A stretch of DNA of 64,000 nucleotides from Bacillus aquiflavi (GCF_019915265.1 NZ_CP082780.1:1116001-1180000); one strand, 5' to 3'. Shown: positions 10,046-21,087, numbered from the stretch's first letter. Numbers and translations are program-made. The notes: generated by a model not told the origin, from the sequence alone.

Positions 10046-12443
10046 TGTCATTGTTGACGTAATTACAAAGCAAACAGATAAGACATTCGATTATTTAATA
10101 CCAGATAAATGGCTTAACACAATTCAACCGGGCATGAGGGTTATAGTCCCATTTGGTCCGCGGAGAATTCAAGGGTTTGTAACCGAAGTAAAAAAACATT
10201 CCGACATTCATGCTTTAAAAGAAATCATTGAACCAATGGATTTAGTTCCTGTGTTAACAGATGAGTTGCTACAACTCGGTAATTGGCTGGCAGAAAATAC
10301 GTTATGCTTTAAAATCTCTGCCTTCCAAGTGATGCTACCTGCCGCATTTAAAGCAAAATATGGAAAAAAGATAAAGCTTTTATCACGAGAAAATATTGAG
10401 ATCCTTCCAAAGGAAATCCGTCTTTTTTTTGAAAAAAGTGAAACAGTTTCTTGGGAGGACATTGCAAAAAATGAACATATTACTCTATTTCAAAAAGAAG
10501 CAGCTAGAGGAACAGTTGAAGTTATTTATGAAGTAAAAGAGCGGCTAAAAAAGAAAAAAGTAAAATATATTTCTCCCGCTCACTCGATTGAAATTTTAAT
10601 TGAGCAACTAAAATTATTGCAAAAAAACGCATTGAAGCAAAAAATAGTGCTCGCTTATTTCATTGATCATTTTGAGCCGGTAGAATTGCAAAAACTTTTA
10701 GCACGGCTAGATGTTTCACAAGCTACGGTAAAAAGTCTCATCAAAAAAGGTCTATTAACTGAAAAATATGTAGAAGTTTATCGAGACCCGTATAAAGATA
10801 GAACATTTGCGAAAACAGTTCCTCTTCCTCTTACTGTTGAACAGTTAAACGCAGTAAAACCAATTCATCAGTCAATTGAACAAGAAATTAATCGCGTTTT
10901 TTTATTGTTTGGAGTAACAGGAAGTGGCAAGACGGAAGTGTATTTACAATCAATACAAAAAGTGCTTGCTAAAGGAAAAGAAGCAATTGTTCTTGTTCCC
11001 GAAATTTCTTTAACACCGCAAATGGTTAAGCGCTTCAAAGGCCGTTTTGGTGACGAAGTAGCTGTTTTACATAGCGGTTTGTCAGCAGGTGAAAAATATG
11101 ATGAGTGGAGGAAAATTCAGCGCGGTGAAGCAAAAGTTGTTGTTGGTGCTCGTTCAGCCATTTTTGCTCCATTTAAAAATATCGGCATTATTATTATTGA
11201 TGAGGAACATGAAACGAGTTACAAGCAGGAAGAAAATCCTCGCTATCATGCAAGAGATGTCGCAATAGAGCGGGCGAAATTTCACAATTGTCCTGTCGTT
11301 CTTGGAAGTGCAACGCCATCACTTGAAACGTTTGCAAGAGCGAAAAAAGGAGTTTATCAGTTGTTAACGTTAGCAAAACGGATGAATAATCAAGCTTTAC
11401 CTGCAGTTGAAATTATCGATATGCGCGAAGAGTTAAGAGCAGGTAACCGTTCGATGTTTTCGCGCCTTCTCTTTGAAAAATTAACAGACCGACTAGAGAA
11501 AAAAGAACAGACTGTTTTATTTTTAAATAAGCGAGGTCATTCATCTTTTGTTATTTGCCGAGATTGCGGCTACGTTTTAAATTGTCCTCATTGCGATATA
11601 TCCTTGACTTATCACCGTTTCAATCAGCAAATGAAATGTCATTATTGCGGGTTTGAAACATCCGTGCCAACTAAATGCCCAGAATGTTCAAGTAAACATA
11701 TTCGTTATTTTGGAACTGGGACGCAAAAGGTAGAGGAAGAATTAGGTAAGTTATTGCCAGAAGCAAGAGTGATTCGGATGGACGTTGATACAACAAGCCG
11801 GAAAGGTGCGCATGAGCGATTACTGGATAATTTTCAACGCGGGAAGGGCGACATATTATTAGGGACACAAATGATTGCAAAAGGACTTGATTTTCCTAAT
11901 ATTACCCTTGTCGGTGTTTTATCTGCAGATACGATGCTCCATCTTCCTGATTTTCGTTCATCTGAGAAGACGTTCCAACTGCTGACTCAAGTAAGCGGGC
12001 GTGCTGGGCGGCATAAATTGCCCGGGGAAGTCATTATTCAAACCTATACTCCTGAACATTATAGCATTAAGCTTGCAGGTAATCAGGACTTTAATCGCTT
12101 CTATGAACAGGAAATGGTTGTTCGTAAAATTCATAAGTATCCGCCGTTTTACTTTATTGTCATGCTAACCGTAAGCCATGAACAATTAATGAAAGTAATC
12201 TCAGTAACAGGTAAAATTGCCGAATTTATTCGCGCACGTCTATCAAACAATGCGATTGTCCTTGGGCCAGTAGCATCGCCAATACAAAGGATCAATAATA
12301 GATATCGTTACCAATGTTTGATAAAATACAAACAAGAACAAAACCTAAGTCAAACATTAAAAGCAGTGTTAGACCATTATCAGCATGATATAGCAAACGG
12401 TTTAACAATATCTGTTGATATGAATCCATATATTATGATGTAA
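10032..12443 (+). CDS. priA: Primosomal protein N' (replication restart helicase)
   Basis: A 3'-5' superfamily 2 helicase that reloads the replisome at collapsed forks. It has an N-terminal DNA-binding domain (ASVIVDV to about residue 105) and Walker A GVTGSGKTEVY. The DEEH box reads IIIDEEHE. A zinc-binding cluster of CxxC pairs (CRDCGYVLNCPHC, CHYC, CPEC) and the helicase C domain with QVSGRAGR follow. Two in-frame ATGs exist, at 10023 and 10032. I chose 10032 because AAAGGA lies eight bases upstream and MNGASVIVDV matches the usual family start. It overlaps the coaBC end. The peptide deformylase gene that follows priA in B. subtilis is absent here. Confidence 0.95.
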   Translation: MNGASVIVDVITKQTDKTFDYLIPDKWLNTIQPGMRVIVPFGPRRIQGFVTEVKKHSDIHALKEIIEPMDLVPVLTDELLQLGNWLAENTLCFKISAFQVMLPAAFKAKYGKKIKLLSRENIEILPKEIRLFFEKSETVSWEDIAKNEHITLFQKEAARGTVEVIYEVKERLKKKKVKYISPAHSIEILIEQLKLLQKNALKQKIVLAYFIDHFEPVELQKLLARLDVSQATVKSLIKKGLLTEKYVEVYRDPYKDRTFAKTVPLPLTVEQLNAVKPIHQSIEQEINRVFLLFGVTGSGKTEVYLQSIQKVLAKGKEAIVLVPEISLTPQMVKRFKGRFGDEVAVLHSGLSAGEKYDEWRKIQRGEAKVVVGARSAIFAPFKNIGIIIIDEEHETSYKQEENPRYHARDVAIERAKFHNCPVVLGSATPSLETFARAKKGVYQLLTLAKRMNNQALPAVEIIDMREELRAGNRSMFSRLLFEKLTDRLEKKEQTVLFLNKRGHSSFVICRDCGYVLNCPHCDISLTYHRFNQQMKCHYCGFETSVPTKCPECSSKHIRYFGTGTQKVEEELGKLLPEARVIRMDVDTTSRKGAHERLLDNFQRGKGDILLGTQMIAKGLDFPNITLVGVLSADTMLHLPDFRSSEKTFQLLTQVSGRAGRHKLPGEVIIQTYTPEHYSIKLAGNQDFNRFYEQEMVVRKIHKYPPFYFIVMLTVSHEQLMKVISVTGKIAEFIRARLSNNAIVLGPVASPIQRINNRYRYQCLIKYKQEQNLSQTLKAVLDHYQHDIANGLTISVDMNPYIMM

Positions 12444-12493
12444 ATCGAATATTCATGATTAAATAAAGATGACACAGTAGGGGATGATGGAAG

Positions 12494-13456
12494 ATGACAA
12501 AAATAATATTTATGGGTACTCCTGATTTTGCCGTTCCAGTTTTAAAACGGATCATCTCTGACGGCTTTGATGTAGTAGGGGTTGTCACACAGCCTGATCG
12601 ACCAGTTGGGAGAAAGAGACAGCTTACACCGCCACCTGTCAAAGTAGAGGCAGAAAAACATGGAATACGAGTAATTCAGCCAGAAAAAATTCGTGAACAG
12701 GATGATATTAATAAAATTTTACAGCTACAACCTGATTTAATCGTTACTGCAGCTTTCGGCCAAATATTGCCGAAATCATTATTAGAAGCGCCAAAATACG
12801 GCTGTATTAATGTCCATGCATCGCTTTTGCCAGAGTTAAGGGGAGGCGCTCCGATTCATTACGCAATTTTGCAAGGGAAAGGAAAAACAGGAATTACGAT
12901 TATGTATATGGCGGAAAAACTTGATGCTGGAGATATATTAACACAGGTTGAAGTAAACATTTCTGAAGATGATAATGTAGGAACCTTACATGATAAACTT
13001 AGTTTAGCTGGGGCAAATTTATTATCAGAAACGTTGCCTAAACTCATAAATGGGGAAATAAAAGCAATCCAACAAGATGACAAAAAGGCAACATATGCCC
13101 CTAATATTAACCGTGAGCAAGAGAAAATCGACTGGGCAAAATCCGGTGAGGAAATTTATAACCATATACGTGGTTTAAATCCTTGGCCCGTTGCTTACAC
13201 AACAATAAAAAAAAACGTTTTAAAAGTTTGGTGCGGAGAAAAAAAGAAAGTGGCAACAGAAGATCAACCTGGTACGATCCTTTCGATTGAAAAAGAAGGC
13301 CTTGTTGTTGCTACTGGAAATAAAACCGCGATTAATATTACCGAGCTCCAACCAGCAAAAAAAAAACGAATGAGTACGGCACAGTTTTTACGAGGAGCTG
13401 GTGCGCAATTAACGGTAGGGACAAGACTAGGAGACCACGATGAACAAAAAGCATAA
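12494..13456 (+). CDS. fmt: Methionyl-tRNA formyltransferase
   Basis: Adds a formyl group from 10-formyl-THF to initiator Met-tRNA. The 320-residue product starts [17 protein letters not shown]. It has the catalytic region with [20 protein letters not shown], including the conserved Asn and His, and the C-terminal OB-like domain. It lies 50 bases after priA, and rsmB begins inside its last codons (ATG at 13440). The deformylase that removes this formyl group must be encoded elsewhere. Confidence 0.96.
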   Translation: MTKIIFMGTPDFAVPVLKRIISDGFDVVGVVTQPDRPVGRKRQLTPPPVKVEAEKHGIRVIQPEKIREQDDINKILQLQPDLIVTAAFGQILPKSLLEAPKYGCINVHASLLPELRGGAPIHYAILQGKGKTGITIMYMAEKLDAGDILTQVEVNISEDDNVGTLHDKLSLAGANLLSETLPKLINGEIKAIQQDDKKATYAPNINREQEKIDWAKSGEEIYNHIRGLNPWPVAYTTIKKNVLKVWCGEKKKVATEDQPGTILSIEKEGLVVATGNKTAINITELQPAKKKRMSTAQFLRGAGAQLTVGTRLGDHDEQKA

Positions 13457-14788
13457 AAACGTACGTGAAACTGCGCTTGAGTTATTAGAATCGGTTGAAA
13501 AAAATCAATCATATAGCAATTTGCTCTTAAATGCTGCGATCAAAAAAATCAATTTAACTCTCGTGACGCAGCGCTTTTAACTGAAATTACATATGGAACT
13601 CTTCAGCGTAGAATGACTCTTGATTTCTTTTTAAAGCCTTTCTTAAAAAGGGAAAAAATTAATAACTGGGTGCTGCATCTTTTAAGAATAACACTTTATC
13701 AAATGATTTATTTAAATAAAATTCCGGAACGTGCAGCAATATATGAAGCCGTTGAAATTGCTAAAAAAAGAGGACATAAAGGAATTGCCAGCTTCGTAAA
13801 TGGAGTGCTTCGCTCTATTCAACGAGAAGGAGTGCCAACTTTAAAATCAATTGAAGATCCGATCGAAAGGCTATCGATTGAAACGAGTCATCCACGCTGG
13901 ATTGTAGAGCGCTGGGTTGAACAATATGGTTTTTTGAAAACAAAGGAAATGTGTGAAATAAACTTAACTGCTCCATTGCAGACGGCAAGAGTGAATATAA
14001 CAAAAGTTTCTCGTCAAAAATGTATTCAGCTGCTTGAAGAAGAAGGATACCAAATTGAAAAAAGTCCAATTATTCCAGAAGCAATCAAATGCTTAAAAGG
14101 CAATTTAGCTCATTCAGAAGTATTTTATAAAGGGCTTATTACAATTCAAGATGAAAGTTCAATGCTAGTTTCGTATGCGTTAAATATCGAACAAGACGAA
14201 ATGATACTTGATGCATGTGCAGCACCTGGCGGTAAATCCACGCATATTGCTGAAAAATTAAATGCAACAGGCATGGTTATTTCGTTAGACTTACATGAAC
14301 ATAAAGTAAAGCTTATTTCCGATAATGCAAAAAGATTAGGATTAACAAATATTGAGACAAAAGTATTAGATAGTCGAAAAGCAGCCGACTATTTTCCGAA
14401 AGAATCCTTTGATCGAATACTATTAGATGCACCATGCTCAGGGTTAGGTGTGCTCCGGCGAAAACCTGACATTAAATATACAAAAAAAGAACAGGATTTA
14501 ACTAGGCTGCAAAAAGTACAGCTTGAGTTAATGGATGCGTTAGCTCCATTGTTAAAACCGGGAGGATTGTTCGTGTATAGTACATGTACAGTTGCAAAGG
14601 AAGAAAACGATCAAGTAGTGGATATATTCTTAAAGGGGCATTCTCATTTTGAATTTGATCCTCAATTTAAAATGAGAATGCCTAGCGCAGTAAGACCATT
14701 TATTCATGGTGGAAAACTTCAAGTTTTTCCGCAAGACTTTGGAAGCGATGGCTTTTTTATCGCTTGTATAAAAAAGAGGGTGTCATAG
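13440..14788 (+). pseudogene. rsmB: RsmB, 16S rRNA cytosine-967 C5-methyltransferase (frameshifted)
   Basis: The ATG at 13440 overlaps fmt and reads [19 protein letters not shown] before meeting a stop at about 13580. The rest, read from before 13613, carries the NusB-like RNA-binding domain, the SAM motif DACAAPGGKSTHIAEKL, DAPCSGLGVLRRKPD and the catalytic STCT cysteine. Adding one base near 13558-13561 links the parts into 449 residues, the expected size, and recreates a SRDAALLTEITYG-like segment. Unlike the coaBC and rqcH breaks, this one is not in a long homopolymer. The enzyme is dispensable in most bacteria, so a real mutation is possible. Confidence 0.88.
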
Positions 14789-15868
14789 TTGAATTTACAA
14801 ACAACTGATAAGAAAATAACGAAAAAGCTTTCGATCTATTCTTTGCGAATCAATGAATTAAAGAAGTGGTTACAGGAAAACGAAGAGAAGCCTTTTCGTG
14901 CACAACAAATTTATGATTGGCTGTATAGTAAAAGAGTTTCCACATTTGACGAAATGACGAACTTATCGAAAAGTCTGCGCGAAAAAATGGAAGCAAACTT
15001 TACGATCACAACTTTAAATACAATTATCAAGCAAGAATCATCGGATGGTACGATTAAGTTTTTATTTGAGCTTCATGATGGATATTCTATTGAAACAGTT
15101 TTAATGCGTCACGATTATGGCAATTCTGTATGTGTAACGACACAAGTAGGCTGTAGAATCGGATGTACTTTTTGTGCCTCAACTCTCGGAGGATTAAAAC
15201 GAAATTTAGAAGCTGGAGAAATTGTTGCTCAAGTTGTAAAAGTACAGCAAGCTCTCGATGAAGTTCAGGAAAGAGTCAGCCATATAGTAATTATGGGAAT
15301 TGGTGAACCATTTGATAACTATGAGCAAATGTTAAATTTTTTAAAAATTATTAATGATGATCATGGGTTGAATATCGGAGCAAGACATATTACAGTTTCT
15401 ACTAGTGGTATTATCCCGAAAATTTACCAATTCGCTGATGAAAATATGCAAATTAATTTTGCTATTTCTCTACATGCCCCAAACAGTGAGCTAAGAAGCA
15501 GATTAATGCCGATAAACCGAGCATATAAGCTACCTGAATTAATGAAAGCAGTAAATTATTATATTAAAAAAACGGGAAGGAGAGTGAGTTTTGAATATGG
15601 CCTATTCGGCGGAGTTAACGATCAAGCTGAACATGCTGAAGAGTTAGCAAAATTAATAAAAGGTTTAAAATGTCATGTGAACTTAATTCCAGAAAATTAT
15701 GTACCTGAGCGCAACTATGTACGAACACCGCGAAAGCAAATTTTTAAATTTGAAAACTTTTTAAAAAACAATGGAATAAATGTAACGATTCGCCGTGAGC
15801 ACGGTCATGATATTGATGCAGCATGTGGACAACTTCGTGCAAAGGAACGAAAAGACGAGACGAGGTGA
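14789..15868 (+). CDS. rlmN: RlmN, dual-specificity 23S rRNA/tRNA adenine-C2 methyltransferase
   Basis: A radical SAM enzyme that methylates 23S rRNA A2503 and some tRNAs. The 359-residue protein has the radical-SAM cluster motif [10 protein letters not shown] and the [10 protein letters not shown] segment. The C-terminal catalytic Cys lies in DAACGQL. It starts with TTG immediately after the rsmB stop, behind a GAGGGTG site, so translation is coupled. It is followed seven bases later by the phosphatase gene. Confidence 0.95.
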   Translation: MNLQTTDKKITKKLSIYSLRINELKKWLQENEEKPFRAQQIYDWLYSKRVSTFDEMTNLSKSLREKMEANFTITTLNTIIKQESSDGTIKFLFELHDGYSIETVLMRHDYGNSVCVTTQVGCRIGCTFCASTLGGLKRNLEAGEIVAQVVKVQQALDEVQERVSHIVIMGIGEPFDNYEQMLNFLKIINDDHGLNIGARHITVSTSGIIPKIYQFADENMQINFAISLHAPNSELRSRLMPINRAYKLPELMKAVNYYIKKTGRRVSFEYGLFGGVNDQAEHAEELAKLIKGLKCHVNLIPENYVPERNYVRTPRKQIFKFENFLKNNGINVTIRREHGHDIDAACGQLRAKERKDETR

Positions 15869-15874
15869 AACAAA

Positions 15875-16636
15875 GTGAAGGCTGTATATATGACAGATAG
15901 AGGAAAAATCCGTCCCCACAATGAAGATAGCGGAGGCGTTTTTATTAACATTGATAAAGACTATTTAGCAATTGTAGCTGATGGTATGGGTGGCCACCGC
16001 GCAGGTGATGTCGCGAGTGAAATGACGCTTCCAACACTAAAGGAATGGTGGAAATCAACAAAGGAGATTACAACTCCCGAAATTGCAGAACAGTGGTTAA
16101 AAGAAAAAATCAACAATGTTAATAACAAACTGTTTACCCATTCAAAAAATAATCAAGAATGTCAAGGAATGGGTACAACACTTGTTGCTGCCATTTGCAC
16201 AAAACGGTTTTCAACGATAGCAAATATTGGTGACAGCCGCTGCTATATTTTGAACGAAACAGGTCTTCAGCAGCTAACGGAAGATCATTCTCTCGTAAAT
16301 GAACTCGTACGCTCTGGGCAAATAACGAAAGAAGATGCCGAGCATCATCCGCGGAAAAATGTATTGCTTCGTGCTCTTGGAACAGAAGATCATGTCGAGA
16401 CAGATATTAAAACGATCACCTTTGAAGAAGATGATATTCTTTTACTTTGTTCTGACGGATTATCTAATAAAGTAAGTGATCAAGAGATTAACGATGAGTT
16501 GATGAAAAATATTTCAATTGAGGAAAAAGCAGCCAATTTAATAAAAATGGCTAATGACAATGGCGGAGAAGATAACATTACCCTAGTAATTGTCGAGTAT
16601 CGTGACGATCATGAATTAGGTGATGAGCAATGTTAA
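15875..16636 (+). CDS. prpC: PrpC, PP2C-type Ser/Thr phosphatase
   Basis: A manganese-dependent phosphatase that reverses PrkC phosphorylation. The 253-residue product shows the PP2C motifs: RPHNED near the N-terminus, VADGMGGHRAGDVAS (metal-binding Asp and Gly), NIGDSRCY, LLCSDGLS and GGEDNITLV. The GTG start lies behind GAGGTG. Its last bases overlap prkC by seven nucleotides, typical of the coupled phosphatase-kinase pair in Firmicutes. Confidence 0.96.
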   Translation: MKAVYMTDRGKIRPHNEDSGGVFINIDKDYLAIVADGMGGHRAGDVASEMTLPTLKEWWKSTKEITTPEIAEQWLKEKINNVNNKLFTHSKNNQECQGMGTTLVAAICTKRFSTIANIGDSRCYILNETGLQQLTEDHSLVNELVRSGQITKEDAEHHPRKNVLLRALGTEDHVETDIKTITFEEDDILLLCSDGLSNKVSDQEINDELMKNISIEEKAANLIKMANDNGGEDNITLVIVEYRDDHELGDEQC

Positions 16637-18588
16637 TAGGGAGAAGGATAAACGGTCGGTATAAAGTCCTTGAAATAATCGGTGGAGGAGGCATGGCTAA
16701 TGTTTATCTAGCTCATGATATGATACTCGACCGTGATGTTGCTGTAAAAATTCTCCGCCTTGATTTTGCAAATGATGAAGAGTTTATTCGCCGATTTCGC
16801 CGTGAAGCGCAATCTGCTACAAGCTTAGTTCATCCGAATATTGTCAGTATTTATGATGTAGGTGAAGAGGGCGATATATATTATATTGTGATGGAGTTTG
16901 TCGATGGACAAACATTAAAGCAGTACATACAACAAAATTCACCACTTAAAGTTGAAAAAGCAATCGAAATTATGAAACAGCTAACTTCAGCTATTTCACA
17001 TGCCCATCAAAATCATATTATTCATCGTGATATCAAACCGCAAAATATTTTAATGGATAAGGACGGAAATGTTAAAATAACGGATTTTGGTATCGCGATG
17101 GCGCTAAGCGCAACAACAATAACACAAACGAATTCGGTATTAGGATCTGTCCACTACTTATCACCTGAGCAAGCACGAGGAGGCATGGCAAATAGAAAGT
17201 CAGATATTTATTCATTAGGAATTGTCATGTTCGAGTTATTAACAGGGAGACTTCCATTTTCCGGGGAATCGGCAGTTTCAATTGCATTAAAGCACTTACA
17301 ATCAGAAACACCATCGGTTAAAAGGTGGAATCCAGATATCCCGCAAAGTGTCGAAAATATCGTTCTAAAAGCAACAGCAAAGGATTCATTTCATCGCTAT
17401 GAATATGCGGAGGAGATGGAAGAAGATTTAAGTACTTCGTTAAATCCTGAAAGATTGAATGAAGCAAAGTTCATCGTGCCGAATGATGATGATGCAACGA
17501 AGGCAATCCCTATTATTACTAATGATGAGCAATATACAGATTTAGATGAAACGATTATTCATAATAATAATAAAGAAAATAAAAAAAATCATATCAATAC
17601 AAATCAAAAACAGAAGAAACATCGAAAAAAGTGGCCCATTATACTGACATCAACTTTTGTTGTTTTGATCGTTCTTGCAATTTTAACGGTTACTGTTCTC
17701 CCAAAGATGTTGAAGCCAAAAGATATTGAAGTTCCTAATGTAGCTAAATTAGAGGTAAATGATGCTATTTCAAAATTAGAATCATCAGGTTTTAGCATCG
17801 ATAAAACTTTTAAAATAACCGATGAGGAAATTCTTGAAAACCATGTGATCAAAACGGAACCGAAAGCAGGACAAAAAATAAAAGAAGGATCGAAAATTAA
17901 TATGTACGTAAGTACAGGAAAAGAAAAGTTTGAGCTTTCTAATTATAGTGAACGCCAATATGACGAAGTTGTGCGACTATTAGAGAACAAAAATTTTAAA
18001 GATATTATAAAAAAAGAAGTTAATAGTGATAGCATACCAGGAACGATCCTTGAGCAAAATCCTCCTGCCGGTGAAGCTGTCGTTCCGGAAGAGACGATAC
18101 TTGAGTTTACCGTTAGTAAAGGAACAGAAAAGATTACGTTAAAAAATTTAACAGAATATAATAGACGGGGAGTGTCAGACTACGCTGAATCAGTAGGATT
18201 ATTAGTTGACATGTCTCAAGAGGAATACCATGATTCGATTCAAAGCGGTTTAGTGATCTCCCAATCACCTGCACCAGGCACGGCTTTGAAAAAGGGCGAA
18301 AAAGTTACAGTAGTGATTTCAAAAGGAAAAAAGGAAATTCCGCCAAAAACAGTCATAAAAGAAATTACGATTCCGTATGAACCTTCTGAAGAAGGGCAAC
18401 AACAAGAAGTACAAATTTATATAGAGGATATGAACAGAAGTATGACGGAACCATTTGAAACTTTTTATATGACAGAAACAACTAAAAAGCGGCTTGAATT
18501 TACAATCGCTCACGGCGAAAAAGCGGGCTATAAGGTGATCCGTGATCGAAGCGTGATTATTGACGAAGTAATACCCTATCCTGAATAA
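16630..18588 (+). CDS. prkC: PrkC, PASTA-domain Ser/Thr protein kinase
   Basis: A membrane kinase that senses muropeptides and governs germination and cell-wall responses in Bacillus. The 652-residue protein has a cytoplasmic kinase domain at about 10-270: glycine loop IGGGGMANVYL, VAVKIL lysine, HRDIKPQNIL catalytic loop, DFGIAMA. A charged Asn/Lys-rich linker and one membrane helix (about 336-357, KWPIILTSTFVVLIV) follow, then three extracellular PASTA repeats and a C-terminal extracellular domain. Size and order match B. subtilis PrkC (648 residues). It is co-transcribed with prpC and probably rsgA. Confidence 0.96.
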   Translation: MLIGRRINGRYKVLEIIGGGGMANVYLAHDMILDRDVAVKILRLDFANDEEFIRRFRREAQSATSLVHPNIVSIYDVGEEGDIYYIVMEFVDGQTLKQYIQQNSPLKVEKAIEIMKQLTSAISHAHQNHIIHRDIKPQNILMDKDGNVKITDFGIAMALSATTITQTNSVLGSVHYLSPEQARGGMANRKSDIYSLGIVMFELLTGRLPFSGESAVSIALKHLQSETPSVKRWNPDIPQSVENIVLKATAKDSFHRYEYAEEMEEDLSTSLNPERLNEAKFIVPNDDDATKAIPIITNDEQYTDLDETIIHNNNKENKKNHINTNQKQKKHRKKWPIILTSTFVVLIVLAILTVTVLPKMLKPKDIEVPNVAKLEVNDAISKLESSGFSIDKTFKITDEEILENHVIKTEPKAGQKIKEGSKINMYVSTGKEKFELSNYSERQYDEVVRLLENKNFKDIIKKEVNSDSIPGTILEQNPPAGEAVVPEETILEFTVSKGTEKITLKNLTEYNRRGVSDYAESVGLLVDMSQEEYHDSIQSGLVISQSPAPGTALKKGEKVTVVISKGKKEIPPKTVIKEITIPYEPSEEGQQQEVQIYIEDMNRSMTEPFETFYMTETTKKRLEFTIAHGEKAGYKVIRDRSVIIDEVIPYPE

Positions 18589-18611
18589 TGGTGACAATAA
18601 GGAGTGATGCT

Positions 18612-19493
18612 ATGCCAGAAGGCAAGATTATTAAAGCAGTAAGCGTTTTTTATTATGTGCTTTCGGAAAATGGAGTCTTTCAATGTAAAGGGAGGGGAGT
18701 ATTCCGAAAAAAAAAACTTACCCCTCTCGTTGGAGATTATGTTGTATTTCAAGCTGAAAAAGATAATGAAGGATATATACTTGAAGTGAAGGAGCGGAAA
18801 AATGAGCTTATCCGTCCACCAATTGCAAATGTAGATCAGGCCGTTCTAATATTTTCGGCGGTAGAGCCTGAATTTAGTACTACATTACTTGATCGTTTTC
18901 TTGTGCTTATTGAAGCTAATAACATCCATCCGCTTATTTGTATAACAAAAATGGATATTACAAATAGGGAACAAGCAGAAATAATACAACGATATAAAAA
19001 TGATTATAGCCGTATTGGTTATAAAGTATTATTAATTTCAACGAAAACAACTGATGGGATAAATGAACTACTTCCATATTTAAATGGGAAAATTTCTGTT
19101 TTTGCCGGACAATCCGGGGTAGGAAAATCATCATTGCTAAACATGATTAATCCTGAATTGAATTTAAAAACAGCTCAAATATCAACACATCTTGGTAGGG
19201 GTAAACATACTACTCGCCACGTAGAGCTAATGGAAATAGGAAATGGGTTTGTCGCAGATACTCCGGGCTTTAGTTCGTTAGAATTTACCGGGATCGAAGC
19301 ACAACAATTAGCCACTTTTTTCCCAGAAATAAACAATATAGGTGAAGGGTGTAAATTTCGAGGTTGTTTCCATTTAAAAGAACCACATTGTGCTGTTAAA
19401 GCAGCTGTAGAAAATAAAGTCATACCAGAATATCGCTATAAAAATTACAAAAATTTTTTACAAGAAATAAAAGAAAGAAAGCCGAGGTATTAA
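18612..19493 (+). CDS. rsgA: RsgA (CpgA), ribosome small-subunit assembly GTPase
   Basis: A circularly permuted GTPase acting in late 30S assembly and a PrkC substrate in B. subtilis. The start chosen is the ATG at 18612 ([11 protein letters not shown]), behind AAGGAG with seven-base spacing. An upstream in-frame codon at 18588 would add eight residues not seen in relatives. Visible are the OB fold, G4 ITKMD before G1 [10 protein letters not shown]3 DTPGF, and a C-terminal zinc cluster ([14 protein letters not shown]). The protein is 293 residues. An A10 run at 18707-18716 stays in frame. Confidence 0.95.
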   Translation: MPEGKIIKAVSVFYYVLSENGVFQCKGRGVFRKKKLTPLVGDYVVFQAEKDNEGYILEVKERKNELIRPPIANVDQAVLIFSAVEPEFSTTLLDRFLVLIEANNIHPLICITKMDITNREQAEIIQRYKNDYSRIGYKVLLISTKTTDGINELLPYLNGKISVFAGQSGVGKSSLLNMINPELNLKTAQISTHLGRGKHTTRHVELMEIGNGFVADTPGFSSLEFTGIEAQQLATFFPEINNIGEGCKFRGCFHLKEPHCAVKAAVENKVIPEYRYKNYKNFLQEIKERKPRY

Positions 19494-19494
19494 C

Positions 19495-20139
19495 ATGGTA
19501 AAAATTGCGCCATCTATTTTATCAGCTAACTTTGCTGCATTAGGTGAAGAAATAAAAAGTGTTGAAGCAGGAGGGGCGGATTACATACATGTGGACGTAA
19601 TGGATGGGCACTTTGTTCCTAATATTACAATTGGTCCCCTTATTGTGGAGGCAATCCGACCGATTACAAAACTTCCTTTAGATGTTCATTTAATGATTGA
19701 AAATCCTGATCAATATATTGAGGCATTTGCAAAAGCAGGAGCTGATTATATAACAGTACATGTTGAAGCATGCCCACATTTACACAGAACCATTCATTTT
19801 ATTAAGTCGTTTGGTGTAAAAGCGGGTGTTGTGTTAAACCCTGCAACACCAGTTGAATCAATTCAACATATGATTGAAGATGTGGATTTAGTATTATTAA
19901 TGTCTGTAAATCCTGGATTTGGCGGACAAAAGTTTATTAAATCTGTTTTACCTAAAATATCAAAAGTGAACGACATGGTTAAGTCTAAAGAACTAAATGT
20001 TGAAATAGAAGTAGATGGCGGTGTAAATAAAGAAACGGCAAAGCTTTGTATTGCCGCGGGTGCAAATGTGTTAGTTGCCGGTTCAGCGATATATAATGAA
20101 CAAGATCGTGCTAAAGCTATTTCAGTTCTTCGTGGATAA
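19495..20139 (+). CDS. rpe: Ribulose-phosphate 3-epimerase
   Basis: Interconverts ribulose 5-phosphate and xylulose 5-phosphate in the pentose phosphate pathway. The 214-residue TIM barrel begins [19 protein letters not shown]. It contains [12 protein letters not shown] (metal and catalytic Asp), [21 protein letters not shown] and [11 protein letters not shown], all family signatures. It begins one base after rsgA and is part of the prpC-prkC-rsgA-rpe-thiN run seen in Bacillus. Confidence 0.97.
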   Translation: MVKIAPSILSANFAALGEEIKSVEAGGADYIHVDVMDGHFVPNITIGPLIVEAIRPITKLPLDVHLMIENPDQYIEAFAKAGADYITVHVEACPHLHRTIHFIKSFGVKAGVVLNPATPVESIQHMIEDVDLVLLMSVNPGFGGQKFIKSVLPKISKVNDMVKSKELNVEIEVDGGVNKETAKLCIAAGANVLVAGSAIYNEQDRAKAISVLRG

Positions 20140-20191
20140 ATAGTTCTATTAAGATATTACTATATGCATTGAAACTTTAAGCGGTGGGGAT

Positions 20192-20839
20192 ATGATGATT
20201 GTTAATATACTTGCAGGAGGACCAAGCGAATTTCTTCCTGATTTATTCACGTATGACGACAGTTCTGTTACATGGGTTGGTGTCGATAGAGGCGTCATAA
20301 CACTACTTTCAAAAGGAATTAATCCTCAATATGCTTTTGGCGACTTTGATTCGGTCACTTCTGAAGAGATGATATCGATAAAGGAAAAAGTGAGCGAAAT
20401 CCAAAAATTCAAACCAGAAAAAGATCAAACAGATTTAGAACTAGCATTAAATTGGGCTTTATTTACGAACGCTAGGAAAATTCGCATTTTTGGGGCTACA
20501 GGTGGTCGTCTTGATCACCTATTCGCTAATATACAACTGCTTATTAAAGGAATTCAACATAGTAGAATAGACATCGAAGTAATCGATAATAAAAATATTG
20601 TCTCCATGAAACAACCTGGAACTTATTCGATCACAAAAATGAAAGATAAACAGTATGTTTCTTTTATTCCAATTACGCCTACAGTTAGCGGAATTACTCT
20701 TAGAGGATTTAAATACCCTTTAAAAGATTGTCATATTCCAATAGGGTCAACACTATGTATAAGTAACGAACTTATTAATGAACATGGTACTTTTTCTTTT
20801 TCAAAAGGCATATTATTAATAATAAGGAGCTCTGATTAA
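20192..20839 (+). CDS. thiN: Thiamine pyrophosphokinase
   Basis: Transfers pyrophosphate from ATP to thiamine to make TPP. The 215-residue product has the family motifs GVDRGVI, FGDFDSVT, EKDQTDLE and ATGGRLDHLFANI, which bind ATP, Mg2+ and thiamine. A GGTGGGGAT ribosome site precedes the double ATG. It closes the rsgA-rpe-thiN series and is followed by spoVM. Confidence 0.95.
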   Translation: MMIVNILAGGPSEFLPDLFTYDDSSVTWVGVDRGVITLLSKGINPQYAFGDFDSVTSEEMISIKEKVSEIQKFKPEKDQTDLELALNWALFTNARKIRIFGATGGRLDHLFANIQLLIKGIQHSRIDIEVIDNKNIVSMKQPGTYSITKMKDKQYVSFIPITPTVSGITLRGFKYPLKDCHIPIGSTLCISNELINEHGTFSFSKGILLIIRSSD

Positions 20840-20941
20840 GAGCCTTTTTGCGAAAAATAGTACTTATCTCTTCCTTTTGAATATTATGGTGTGAGGACCA
20901 GATTTGTGATTAGTAAGCGTGAATTGGTGAGGAGGGACATA

Positions 20942-21025
20942 ATGAAATTTTATACAATTAAACTTCCGAAGGTAATCGGCGGTATTGTCCGCGCCATGCT
21001 AGGGGCCTTTAAAAAAGGAGAATGA
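20942..21025 (+). CDS. spoVM: SpoVM, spore coat morphogenetic peptide
   Basis: This 27-residue peptide begins MKFYTIKLPK and ends in AMLGAFKKGE. B. subtilis SpoVM (26 residues) is nearly the same. It is an amphipathic helix that senses the positive curvature of the forespore membrane and anchors SpoIVA, starting coat assembly. The conserved Pro9 is present. A GAGGAGGG ribosome site lies just upstream and a hairpin follows. Position between thiN and rpmB matches B. subtilis and marks the organism as a spore former. Confidence 0.97.
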   Translation: MKFYTIKLPKVIGGIVRAMLGAFKKGE

Positions 21026-21052
21026 ATATTTATGAATTAAATTAAATTTATC

Positions 21053-21087
21053 AGCACCCTTTTTTAAGAAGAAAGGGTGCTCATTTT
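21053..21087 (+). terminator. Hairpin terminator after spoVM
   Basis: A 10-bp stem (21053-21062 with 21072-21081, AGCACCCTTT with AAAGGGTGCT) is followed by a short CATTTT tract. Confidence 0.65.
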
